Source: Galaxea fascicularis | Lineage: Eukaryota; Cnidaria; Anthozoa; Scleractinia; Euphylliidae | Direction: 5' to 3' | DNA length: 64,000 bases | Assembly (NCBI GenBank): GCA_948470475.1 | Contig: OX419345.1 | Coordinates: forward strand, 21,857,000 to 21,920,999 | Shown here: positions 13,740 to 26,060 of the stretch, piece by piece | How positions within the stretch are numbered: position 1 is the first letter of the stretch | Layout: each line of letters opens with the position of its first letter | Program-made: the position numbers and the translations under genes | Notes under the pieces: generated by a model | Databases searched by the model: none | Seen by the model: only the letters and a program-made list of their open reading frames with translations | Told to the model about the DNA's origin: nothing

Positions 13740-16700
13740 ATGAGGGACAGACTAGAAGCTTTAAAAAATTCTGTAAGTACAAAGTCTTTTGTCAATCCAT
13801 CGGATTATTTTATGGTTTTTCTTTGTTTTTATAGTTCATTCACCAAAATAAAACCTTACATCTATAGAACGATCGTGACAGATAAGTGGAAATAGGTCAA
13901 CATTTACTTGATCAAAACTTTATAATTTTACAGGCAAATTTTGATGACGATGAAACACAAGATTACGATGAACCTTCGACGATTATTAATGTGGAAAACG
14001 CTTTTATGGACAACTTCTTTCAACATGTAAGTTCCGCATAGCTTCAGAGAGTTAATATACGAATATGGTTGCACTTTCCTTTAAAATATCTTTGCAATGC
14101 AGTACGTATAGTATGGAAATCATTATCGTCCGTTTTCTAAATGTTCTTTCTTTAAGGTCGCCACAATTAGAGGAAATATCGACAAAATAGCCCAAGATGT
14201 TGAACAGGTTAAGAAAATGCACAGCGCCATGCTTTCCGCTGCCGTTCAAGATCAAGGTAGGAGAATTAACATCAAAATTGGCTTATCATCTTGAACAAGC
14301 TCAGCCTAAATGGTGAAAAAACAGCTTGTAACAATGAGGCTAATCAAGCCCACATGGAGTGGTGATAATTTCAGTTTCCAATAAACTCTTGGCAATTTCA
14401 GGGATTGACTGTCCAAAAAATTTATCATGCAAATTATTATACATTCATGCATATCAAACAGAGTTTTAAATAAAATGAAATAATTATATTGTGGCTAAAT
14501 AATTCATCATATTCACTGCAGTACTCTATACATAAATCTTAACTCTTTAACATACTGGTCTTGAGTATTGTTAGCTTAATAAAAAACTTATGATGTCAGG
14601 TGTATTTTAATAGCTGTACTATGTAAACTCTGGCACTTCAATGACAAGAGTTGCCATCATTTCACAGTTCAGTCTTAAACAGATAGGCAGATAAGTTTGA
14701 CTAATAGTAGTAGTGTTACACTAAGGAAATTAATACACAACTGATATCAAGAGGCTACAGGTCCCCAAAAATGAAATCAAGGCAATCATAAATATTCAAT
14801 TTTGCGTAAACATTTCAGTTATAGAGACTTTTAGTGAGCCCTTATCAGCTGAGCAGTGGATAGTTGACAAGGTAGACAAAATGACCAACAAATGAAAGAT
14901 CCACCGAGTTGGCAACTTTTGATTAGCTTTGAAAATGAAATATATAGCTGAAGGTAAAACTCGTATAAGGCATTAAGTGATGAACTCTGGGCATCCACAA
15001 TTCAACTGGATTTTCTGGTATTTGGAACTTTGAATCACAACTTTCAAGAGTCACTTATTTCCTTCTGGTTGATCTTGGGGAATAAAGGCTTTGGCTACAG
15101 GGTTGGCCGTTAATCATGCCTTATTTATGTTTTTGTCTAGAGGTAAAAGATGAACTTGAAAGATTGATGTATGATGTCAAAAGGACTGCTAACTCTGTTA
15201 GAACGAACCTGAAAGGTAAGCACAATTACTTGTCAACATGCTTGTAGCCACATGACCAAGCCAAAACACAGAAGCCACATAACAGTTACAGATATTTCCT
15301 TATGGGGGTTGAGAAGTATTGGTTGCAGAGTGCAAAAGTCAAAGTTCTTCTGGTGCCCTGTTGTCTGTCATTTTCACTGGTCTGTGGTATCATTTTTCAT
15401 GATCCAGTGTCCATCTAATGTTGAAGACCTCTTGTAATCAACCTCTTACTAGGTGAGGTTAGGTGACCAGATTTTCTCTTATTTGGTGTATTTTCCTGTA
15501 AATGGCTTTGGTTATTGTATTTAGAGGTATGAAATTTAAAAAGCCCTCTCTGTAGCAGTCTTCACCCCTCCCCCTCCCAATGAGCTTTCAATGAAATATT
15601 CATTTATAAACCTTTCTATAAATGCCATAGAAATGGAGCAGAGGATAAACCAACAAGACATGGAGTCTCAATATAATAACTATGCAGAGTCAAGGATAAG
15701 AAGATGTCAGGTTGTTGAACTTTCCTTTTATATTTCTGACATACAATTTAAGTTCTGAGCTCTTCTGAATTTTGTAATTTGTTTTGGTCAAATGTGAGCA
15801 TCTTCCTGAAATTTAATCTGGTCCTTGCTGCTAGAATTAAGTAGGAGTATAGCTCCTCCCTTCTGGAAGGGAGGCTTGTCTGAATTGCATGATTACCCCA
15901 AGTGATTTACCAGGGTTTCAAAGGAGTTTGTGGGTGTGGAGTTACACACCTGTTGTGGGTAGAGAGAGAATGTTGAACATCCATACTATCTGGGCACTTC
16001 TGAATTAAGGGAATCACTTTGATGAAGGGCTAACCTCAGAATTGCCAGCTTTTTATGTGTACTTCTGAATCAGATGGAGTTGATGTAATTCTAAATACTG
16101 AAATCTGGACTTTCAAGGATAAATTTGAAACAGAAAGGAAGTTCTTTTGATTAATCCAATTTTGGTTGCATCCAAGGAAACAACCTGACAATATGGGTAG
16201 TGAAATTCTTGGTCTTTACTCACAGAGCCTTTGTTCCTCTATCCAAAACTCTGACATGCTGATCATCACTTTGTGCTTTATCCAATTGCCTTTTGTGTTG
16301 ACTTCCAACTCATAAATATTTATTTGTGTAGCATTCAACCTTAGCAAGAAAATTTGTAGAGGTTATGAGCGATTACAATACAACACAGTCAGAATACAGA
16401 GAGAAATGCAAAGCCAGGATTCAAAGACAGCTTGAAATAAGTATGTTGTTAATGTTATTATGTAAGATGAGGCCTGTAGGCCCAGAGTGAAAGATAGAAG
16501 AATCCAGATTTCACCTGTCTGTGCTTTACTTCCTTTGGCAATTGGGTGGAGGTCTACACCCCTGGGTTTCTTCTGGATCTGCCTCAGTCTGTATCACACA
16601 CAGCAAAGCAGGGTTCCAGATACAGGGATGTCATTAATTTTTGAAGTAGGTAGGGATATACAAAAACTAACCAGTGATTCAAGTTGCTGTAGTGAAGTCA

Positions 16701-18718
16701 ACATGCTGGTCCTATGTCAAAGTAGCTGGGGATATACCTGAAAATGGAAGGGAAATCCCCAGCCCCCAGCCCTTAATCACAGCCCTGAGATATATTTTCA
16801 AGGCATGGTGTCAACAAGAGATCAACTTCCACTGCTCACACCAAACTGTTATAATTTTCTTGTTGGGTCATGTAGTTGATCTTGTATGGTTTTTAGACTC
16901 CCAACTGGAACACTGCGAAGGCTTTGGGTGAATGTATGTCTGTTCCCTCCATAATAACAAGTCAAACACTATTAATATTTATTTTATATTTTGAAAGCTT
17001 CACTCTTCTTTTGTGGACATAGAAAATGTGCTTAAATCTATTTAATTTTCAATTCTGTTGTGATGCATAACTGCTGTTAATATATAGATAAGAACAGTGA
17101 CAAGAGCCTTAAAGTGTCACCATTTCAGCTTACATACAGGTTATAAGAATAAAGGAAATGATCATCAAACATGAAATGTCTTGATGGTTTACCAAATTCT
17201 CTGAACTGGTAGTATACAAAATATGAGAAGACCAGTTAAGAGAATATTCATGTTGATGTCGGGGCTTTAGGGTTAATAGACATTTTGATGTTGATGCTGC
17301 AACTTTATGTACCAATATTAAAATGAAATTATTTATAAATCAATGTTGCTGAGAAATTAAAAGGAATTTTGTAACAGATTGTGTCATTTCAGTGGTTCAT
17401 TTTAACATTTCTCTGTAAAATAGCCGGAAAAACAAAGACATCCGATGAAGTTGAAGAAATGTTAGAAGGTGGAGATCCAGCCATTTTTACTTCTGATGTG
17501 AGTACAACATAAAGGGAATCTTCTGTCATTTTATTGTTTATTTACATTAACACGATAAGATGATTTCGACTGATCCAAATTCACGGTAATCATCTTGTGT
17601 TTTTCATCCGAGATGCAGGTCAGTTTGCTTTGTATAAAAATCTTTATTAAGTATGGTTGCCTCCTGGAAGCCTTAGCCTTTCTCAAAATTCTGTAAGGTT
17701 AAAAACTTGTGTTTTCTTGTGCGTTACTTAGATTGTAATAGAAACACAACAAGCAAGACAGGCTCTTGGAGATATTGAAGCTAGGCACCGAGATATTATC
17801 AACTTAGAGAAAAGCATTCAGGTAATATTGTACCCATCTTTGTGCATAATGGTTATGCTGTAAAATAGATAACAAATAACTTAATATTTACTTTCTTTTT
17901 TATAGCTTAATGAGTCCTTGGATTGTTAACAATTAAGTAAAAATGAGTCAGGTTTAGTGTGAAGAGTTGTTTGGCAACCATTCACTTGAAACAAAGGATG
18001 CCCTGTTATCAATATATCGTGCTAGTCTCTTTTATAAAGGCATGTTGCTTAGTGTTTTAATTTGGCCTTTTTATAGATATCTCTAAAAACACTTAAACGC
18101 ACAGCTATTTTCAGTCAGCAGTAGTTTAACTTGTAAAATATTATGGTTTCCTCTTCTGTTTCCAGGAACTCCATGAAATGTTTTTAGACATGTTCATGCT
18201 TGTCGAAAGTCAAGTAAGTTGCATCATGGTTATAAGTAAATCAAGTTTATTTGGTACAGGACCTCACCATGGCCCAATTCAGATGCAGACTTCATTTCGA
18301 TAAGATTTCTTAAGTAAAGGAAAATTAAAACTCAAATTAGTTTGTCAATATTGCAATATTATCATGCACTTATGTTATCCTTTTTAGGGAGAGATGATTG
18401 ATCGCATTGAATACAATGTCGAACAAGCTGTCGATTTTGTACAATCAGCAAAAAGTGATACCAAAAAAGCTGTCAAGTATCAGAGTAAAGCACGGCGGGT
18501 AAGTTTGCCTTAGATTTAGAATTTGCACATGGATGCCAGTACTCCAAATTAAGAATTTTTTGCAGCTTGTGAGAAAATTATTCAGAGAGAGATTTTTGTA
18601 GTTAAGTTCAATGTACTCTTTTTTTTGTTTGTTTTAACAGAAAAAAATTCTCATCATCATCTGCTTGGTGATTTTATTGGCAATAATTGGTGGTATTGTG
18701 GCTGCAGCGGTATCATAA
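13740..18718 (+). CDS. Syntaxin-1-type plasma-membrane Qa-SNARE
   Basis: Eleven coding exons: 13740-13772, 13934-14026, 14157-14256, 15141-15215, 15631-15710, 16332-16440, 17424-17497, 17732-17821, 18166-18213, 18388-18498, 18641-18718; total 296 residues (syntaxin-1 is about 288). The N-peptide MRDRLEALK is followed by the Habc three-helix bundle (about residues 30-155) and linker. The SNARE motif covers about 190-262, with [20 protein letters not shown] containing the zero-layer glutamine at residue 234, then [13 protein letters not shown] and a C-terminal anchor [20 protein letters not shown]. It drives SNAP-25/VAMP-dependent exocytosis at the plasma membrane. An in-frame ATG exists upstream at 13686, but family alignment favours 13740. 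It could be syntaxin 1, 2 or 3; these split after cnidarians diverged, so no single symbol is given. Confidence 0.95.
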
Positions 18719-18797
18719 CAGGTGGGCTTCCTGGTGTATGGTTCTTGACATTAGATTAAAAACACCAGTGATCTCTTAAAGTATGTAAAGGTAATCG

Positions 18798-18944
18798 CAT
18801 GGGGTCGAGTAAAACTAAGAAGTAATCATCACACAAGTTTTCAGAAATTGCTGAAATTGCCCTTATCACTGTGCAACACGGGCAATTTAAGCAACTTCTG
18901 AAAAGACGTGTGATGATTAATCCTTAATTTTACGAGGAAACATG
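18798..18944. repeat. Large foldback hairpin just after the syntaxin stop codon
   Basis: The arm from 18798 (CATGGGGTCGAGTAAAAC...) through 18862 pairs with 18880-18944 (...TTTTACGAGGAAACATG), including an almost continuous block ATCATCACAC...TTTTCAGAA...TTGCT...AAATTGCCC. Arms are about 65 bp with scattered mismatches and a loop of about 18 bases. Probably a foldback MITE; if transcribed it would form a long stem in the 3' UTR. Confidence 0.75.
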
Positions 18945-21328
18945 GAACTTGTTTATCACTAAAAGGGCGAAATTAATTAGGGAATCCTGCATGCCGGCTT
19001 AATGTGAATTCAAATTTCAATGAAATCTAACCAACCAATCAATTCAATGAGATTTAACCAAAGTCCTGGCCAAAAAAACAAATTTTGTTTCAAATGAATC
19101 AAATTTAAAAGTCAAATGTCTTCAAAACTAAGCCTTCTAACTGAAAATGAAGAACGGATCAATGTTTACCGTGGTGAAACAAACCTGTATGCCAAAATTC
19201 GATGATTTTTGAGTAACTTTATATTTTGAGCAAAAATCGTCACTTACCAGTATGTCCTTTTTGCACCGAACCCATCAGTTGTAAAGTTTGTTTCAAGTGA
19301 TTTACAAAAAACATAGTAATCGGCCTTCTTGATTACTAAAAATGCACGTGATTAAGAAAAAATGCCTTCTGTCTCAGCCAATTAGTAATTTTCCCTGTAG
19401 TGATAAGTGCTTAAAACAGCTTGAAAACAACAAGAAAGTGATTTGTAGACACAGATTTGCAGCACTGCCATGGTACTGCCAGTGATTCGAAGAACTCTGT
19501 ATTTGAACTATTTGAACATAACAGACAGTACACTTCCTCGAAAAAATTCAATTAATATATATTTGTTTTTTCTCTAGATTTGCTGTCTCTTTTTGTAACA
19601 TTTGTTTTTATGGACACATCTTCATGATGCTGATAATTTAAAGATGCTCTGGGCTTCTTAAATGAGAACTTTCTCATTCATCAGAAATTTAACAGATGTA
19701 CTTTATTGGATTGTAAATATTATTACCAGGCAGACCAGGTGAATAGACCTCTTAAAGCTTTAAATCGGTTCTTGTAATACATATTGGGAGAGAGCAGTCT
19801 TGATCCCTGTATGGAGTACCTAGTCACAACACTGGACTTCACTAGGAATCCCTAGAGGTCAAGGTAAAACATCCCTTAAGTACTGACTGCTTCTTCTTCT
19901 ATTGTGGATTGGTGACAAAAGAAGGACAACAGAAACTGATCTTTTAATTTCACCATTAAACTAAACCTGATATGACCATACGTATGCTGTACACTGACTT
20001 CTAAATACATTATGGCTTGCATATACTCTATTTAGTTTTGATTTAGTGGTGTATCTGTAGGTCAGAATGATTTCAACCTAGTTTGATTTTCAATTTCCTT
20101 TGTCTCCTAACGGGTATTATTCATGATCCATGAGTAATAAGAGTTAGGAAACAAATGAATTTTTAACCTGCAACATACATGTATTCTCCATTGCACCAAC
20201 ACATCAGAAGCTACGGTTTGGTTGCTCTTAGTGGTTTGCATTGTTCTGGAAAACATCCAACATGCTTATGAGTGAATATAGAGCACTAATTCTTTCTAAG
20301 AGACAGATTTGGCTTGGATTTAGAGGACTGCAGAATTTGGAGGACTGCACAAATCAAGTAAATTCTGTGGCACACATGTCACTTGTCTGACTACTGTCAA
20401 CATAATATGCACATCTCAGTTTTAATAGTCAGTGACAGTATTGTATTAATTAAACATTTCTATACTATCTGCTTTATTTACACAAGACACACACCTTTTT
20501 AGCAATTTTTCCCAGGACATTAAGAAACCAAGTTTCTCTCCAAGTTGATTCTATGTTGAATTTGTAAATAATGTAAGAGCTTATTATTGTTAGTTTACTC
20601 TATTTTTGTACTCTCTCTTTCCCTTGAATTTCAAGGTGTATTTTATTGAGGAGATAATGACTGCTTCAGTTAAACACTGTGGCCAAGGGAATTGTCTGAA
20701 CATTAAATGGCAGTTTTTTATAATTTATCATGTTTGACTATTTCTGGTCATCTCTTGAAAAGCAATAGCAGTGGACAACTTGGACTACCTGGTATTTTAG
20801 ATTGAGTTTAAGAAACTGAAAATTGGGGATGTTGTCTACTTTGGACAACAGGTCTCTTAGGACTGTACATTTTTTTGCAGATTGTGATGTAGTTTGTTCA
20901 GTTTGTCATGAACAGATATATTTCTTTCCAACCTTTCATGTTATAACTGCAGTTTGAAAGACATCAACTGTGCTTTACCTTGCCCAAGATAAGTCATATT
21001 CTCTTCCTCAGTTTGGTATGCAAAAATCTGCTTAAAATATTCATTCAAATTTTGTGCACTATGGAACCAAACATGACATTTCTGTTAACAAATCAAATGA
21101 TTTTGGGGGACCTGACATGCTGGCTTGCAACTTGTAGAGTAATACATAGCATTCAAAGGTTTACTCTAATTATTGCAGCATTATGAAGGAAGGTACAGTT
21201 GTTATGACACTTGCTTTTAGCTCACACTTCAGTAGCATAAGTTGGGATATGGGACAGGTTGAATGCTGATCTTAATGATAATAATTCAAGTTAGATCACA
21301 TTGTATTATTAAGTATTTGAAGTTGTAA

Positions 21329-21334
21329 AATAAA
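21329..21334 (+). terminator. Candidate polyadenylation signal of the syntaxin gene
   Basis: AATAAA followed by a T-rich stretch, about 2.6 kb after the stop codon. Chosen as the first canonical signal with a downstream T-rich element before the MITE at 21383; inferred from position. Confidence 0.35.
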
Positions 21335-21382
21335 TCATTTTAATTATTTTAAATTGTTTCAGTCTCTGTTTTGCTCAAAATT

Positions 21383-21570
21383 AGACTGCAAGCAGTCTCT
21401 CTTTTGCTTTAAAATCTGAGGAACGGATGCGATATACAAGCATTGAATCCGCAAGCCGGTAGTTTCATGGACTGGCGCCCACGAAACTACTTGCAGATGT
21501 GCAGATTCACCGCTCGCACATCACGTTCATTCCACAGAATTTAGAGCAAAAGAGAGACTGCTCACAGTCT
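21383..21570. mobile_element. MITE with long inverted repeats and TA target duplication
   Basis: The left end AGACTGCAAGCAGTCTCTCT (then TTTGCTTTAAAATCTG) is matched by the inverse of the right end AGACTGTGAGCAGTCTCTCT (then TTTGCTCTAAATTCTG), about 40 bp of terminal repeat. TA sits directly outside GACTG...CAGTC on both sides, consistent with a 2-bp TA duplication as in Tc1/mariner-like insertions. The 100-base interior is non-coding. Confidence 0.8.
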
Positions 21571-22494
21571 AGCTCAAAATATTCTTACAAAAGGAGAATG
21601 AAATTAATATCAAAGCCCCTGGCCCTTGATGACACCTCAGTTCCTTGTAATGAATACATTTTCAGTAAGTTTTATCAGGGTACCACTGTAAGCATATGAC
21701 ATTATTGCAAATTTAATTGAAATTGACTACATTCCATATAATACACATCAAGAAGCACTGAAAAGTTTATGGACCTTGAGTTGATTGTCCACTAAAATAA
21801 TGCTTTGATACCGAGAAAAGTTTTAAAATTTTGATCTTAACTTCTGACCATGGAACCCCCAATTTTGCCAATTTCTTCCTACACATCTCTAGCACTAACA
21901 TTTGTGACAACATTATTGCATTATCATACCCTTGCAGAGTAAAGTTGGTAAACTGTTGGCTGAAAGATTTGCAGGGGGAGCCGTTCTTCAATTTTACCGA
22001 GCGCCTCTGGTATGGAACTGACATCAAGGATGGCACACAGGAAGCATACAGAATTTCTTTTTACGCCCCCCCCCCCCCCCTTATCTAATAATTGGGCATA
22101 TACAAAAATAGGAGAAATGCTGCATTCGTAGACTTTTTTTATTTCAAATGCATGTTTTTTCATTTATCAAGCACGTACAAATACAACTTATTTCACTGCT
22201 CCTTAAATAAAAATCCAAAATTCTGTTGTAAGTATTCAACTTTTATATTAAAAAATACAACTTTTTCTCAATTGATATCCACCCTTTCAGAAATGATTCT
22301 GTTGGGTGAATGATTGAAGATCGTAATTTATTGATTTAATTACCTTCATAATAATTATTATGTTATCTGGTTTCTCTTCGCTCCACATAATTCTTACACC
22401 TCAATCCAATGAAATATTCTCTGATAAAACAAAAAAACCTACACACAGGGATATTCTTGATACTTCTCTGGGGCAGCCAGTTGGATTCAAATAG

Positions 22495-22682
22495 TGACAA
22501 AACTCATGCAACTTTCTCAGCAAATGAGAAGCAAAGCCAATCATGAATTGCATGCAGGCATTTTCCATGCATAGCACCGGTTGCATGTAATTACTTCAAA
22601 TTCTGATTGGCTCACTGCACTGCTTGCATCTCCTGTGATTGCATGTTCAGAGTAATTCCTTTGGTTTTGTTTTTACGACACT
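22495..22682 (+). repeat. Dispersed repeat, copy A
   Basis: Shares extended similarity in the same orientation with 57060-57242, including CTCAGC(C)AATGAGAAGCAAA, GGTTGCATGTAATTACTTC, a CTGATTGG/CTGATTAG block, CATCTC(C/T)TGTGATTG and a common end GGTTTT(G)TTTTTACGACACTCA. Neither copy has long terminal inverted repeats that I could see. Confidence 0.7.
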
Positions 22683-22701
22683 CATTTTTTCACCTCCAAA
22701 C

Positions 22702-22752
22702 TGGATAATAAAATGTGGTACAAAACAATACAATACCACATTTTATTATCCA
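22702..22752. terminator. Perfect hairpin with AATAAA on both strands
   Basis: TGGATAATAAAATGTGGTA (22702-22720) is repeated exactly inverted at 22734-22752, with a 13-base loop. Each arm supplies an AATAAA: plus strand at 22707-22712, minus strand at 22742-22747. The minus-strand copy lies about 350 bases after the PEP mutase stop codon and is its best polyadenylation candidate. The plus copy could catch read-through from syntaxin. Confidence 0.6.
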
Positions 22753-23094
22753 ATAAAGACAGTTGACTGACTGTTGAAAGCTCATAGTTTTTACAAACCA
22801 TTTTACCAAAGAACGCTTTTACATTATATTTTTCTGTTGAAAACACTCCATTTTTGTATAATCCAGTTATTACAAAGGAGTGCTGTCACAGAAATTCCTG
22901 CTATAATCTTGTTCAAATTGTAAGTCCCGGTATACTTTTTCTGTTAAAGGAATGGCTTATGTAACACACAGGCAGATTTCAAATAATTGTTCCTTGCAAA
23001 CAAACAAGTCTAGTAATATATTATGGCAACTTTTCCAAGTCCTAATTGAAATACTGTTGACTATCATTTTGAAGAACATAAACATATAGCAATT

Positions 23095-26026
23095 TTATTT
23101 TTGAGGAAGGTATTTCTTCTCTGCTTCTTTTAATTCATCATCTTCTTGTAGGCGGAAAACCTCCTTCACTGCTGCAACCTACAGTAAAAATAAAAAGAAT
23201 ATCAAGTGAATTTTTGAAAATTTCTAAAAAACGTGCATAGGACTGCTGTTCGTGGACTGCTTGACCCCCTCTGGCATGATTTGGTAGGGGAGTCTCACTT
23301 CAGAGCCAGAACACAAGGAAAAACCTTGACCTTCATGATTTTAGTTAAGTTTTTAATGACTGAATTTTTACACAATGTTTCAGTCCAAATTACAATTTAA
23401 GATTTGGTTTATTAATGCCTTTTCATCAGATGGACCACTTAATTAAAATTTCATTTTCAAGTCAGCTTCTTTGGTTTGCCCATAATAGGTGGACACAGGA
23501 GGCAACCCTCCGCAGCCTCTAGGTGGGGAGCAGATGCACCTGTCACAACCCTCCTCCCTACAAGCCTCTGATTGACATATTCAAAGCAAGTATGTTTACT
23601 TACTGACTGACCCTATTCAGTATCAAGCACATTGAACACCATTTACCTTCTTTTCCACATTTACTAATGACTGGTCTTTATAAATTTGCTGTGTCACATC
23701 TTGCATGGCTGATATTGATGCCCTCAAGTTGTGATTGGCCCAGATCACCAATGATATTCCCCACTCCCTGAATAGGTCTGTCGGTACAGTGTAGTATTTC
23801 GTTGGGACAATCACCACTGGGCCCTGTCAATCATTATGACATCAAGCCAATCATAAAATAATTCACATACAAGTAAGCATTAGATTTTTAAATTTAATCA
23901 AAGACAACTGATACACTGTGAGAATGCAGAATAAAATGAACATGAATGACCAACTTATTGTCAAAACCAGAATTTTGACAAATTGTATTTATATAAATTG
24001 AGGTCATTCAATTTAGTTTATCAGAGCCAACTTTAGGTAGATGTCCTCAATTAGCTTTAGGGCTTCCCACACGCTAGATGATTTGAAACCTTAACCTGCC
24101 ACTGAGTCTAAGTAAGTAAAGTTGCTACACTTAATCATTACAAGAATATTATTATTGACTTCATCCATTAGCGCACCTGATTATTCCAGGCTTTTACAAA
24201 TGATTCAATATCTGAGGGGTCAGATTTCTTGCTGTGCATCAAAATTGCATCTGCGCCTGCATTGAGATAAGCTTCAGAACGCTTAAGTGCCTCATCCAGG
24301 CCCCATCCTGCAATGAATGCCTCTACTCTGGCCACAATACTGAAGTCAGGATCTGACTGTGTATCTGGTCAAGGTAATAACAAGGTCTCTTATTTAACTA
24401 CAGTGGATTCCTGGATAGAATATGTACTACAACTGGGTATGCTCAGATATTCCAACTCACATTAACAAACATTTCCTGACTCTGCTCTAACATTGATCAC
24501 TCTTACCTCTATTATCCAGAATCGTCGGGACCTCAGTAAATAGTCCGGATAATTGAGAGTCCAGATAATCGAAAATATGAACATTAATGAGACAGACATG
24601 TAAACAAAAGGTATACAGCAAAGAAAACATTTTAAATTTTGTGAAATCTACACAGCCTGTATGTATATATCAGCTGAACGCATTAGAATATTTCTTTGTC
24701 TTGTTGCACTTGCAAATTTTGAAAAGCGCACAGGATAATACGCTGTTTCAACAGTCTTTTGAAAGGATTATTGGGCTTTTTGCAATTTTGAGTTTTCAAG
24801 ATCACAACTAATTAATATTCATGAAAAAATTGGGACCAGAGAAAAAAGTCCAGATAATTGAATAGTCCCGATAATCGAGGTTCAACTATATATATATTAA
24901 TATATATGCCCAGTAATGTTATGAAACCATGCCTCAAGCTGGCTGTACCTTTGCAAGCTCTGATCTTTGCACAAAATTCATGAATATCTGCCAGAGGCTG
25001 TTCTCTGCCATCTAACAAAGAATTTGTCTTTGGGAACAGCTTGTCTTCAATACAGGCCCCAGCAATGCCTCTCTGTTCAAGCTTTGTCACCAAACGGCGA
25101 GCATTATTAAAGTTTCCATAGCCAGTGTCTGCATCCAGTAAAATTGGGATGTCTGTGGCATCACTCATAAACTCCATCACCTCCAAAACTTGTGTCCAGG
25201 ATGCTTCATTACTGTCACGCACTCCCAGCTGTGCTGATATGGACAAACCACTACCCCAGATACCCTTGAAACCTGAGAAACAAAGATGTACCATGTGTAA
25301 ACTTAGGCTACATTACATGAAAACCAGGATGAGTTTATCCTGAGATGACTTTCCTACAGGAGTAAATTTTTATTGTTGTTTACACATGATGTTTCATCAC
25401 AAGAAAAGGCTTATTTTTTGACATGGAAAGACTATTTACATAAACTTTGTGGTCACATTTAACCACATGATGGTGGGGATGAACAAATCTCACCTTGGGA
25501 CCTTGTGAACACGAAGAGGCAAAGAGCCAGGCACTGAGGTGAAACTCATATAAAAAGGTACCTACTTTAAAAGTCTAACAGTCTTAAGGCTCTCACTTTA
25601 TTTGAAGAAAATACCTTCTAGTGTAATATTTAACTTAAATAATTCCTACTATTACATTAATTTTATGGTTTTAACAATGTATATAGAACAGTGAGCAAAA
25701 GAGTCTGATCGGGATTCCTGAGACTTAAAGCCATGCTTGGCCCAGAAAAAAGGGGATATATACACAAGCTGGACCTGGCAGGGACACTGCAACAGAAAAT
25801 GAGTTTTGGTTGTTCATTTACCTGCTTCTTGTACTATTTTTGCACTGAGGCCATTGTGGGCCTCCATGATGAATTCTACCTCTGGTGACTGCAACATTTT
25901 CTTTAGTTGGGTGGTTTTCTGAAAATGCAACACACCACTTGTGAAAGAATGCTTTGAAAGGTCACTGTATTTGTTACTGCATGTCTCCAGAACATAAAAA
26001 ATGTTGTATGAATTGGACATGTAAAA

Positions 26027-26060
<34 letters not shown>

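Larger units (their letters stand above)
18719..21334 (+). other. Probable long 3' UTR of the syntaxin gene
   Basis: No splice-compatible coding exon follows the stop at 18716-18718. AT-rich, gene-free sequence runs to an AATAAA at 21329-21334, which is taken as the likely end. A large imperfect hairpin (18798-18944) lies within it. The open frame at 20980-21186 has no recognisable family. Transcript evidence would be needed to confirm the extent. Confidence 0.5.
21571..23094. other. Intergenic region between convergent syntaxin and PEP mutase genes
   Basis: Contains a poly-C run (about 22066-22082), a copy of a dispersed repeat (about 22495-22682) and a perfect hairpin (22702-22752). No exon was found; open frames around 21767-22163 overlap on both strands and are not convincing. 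Confidence 0.5.
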
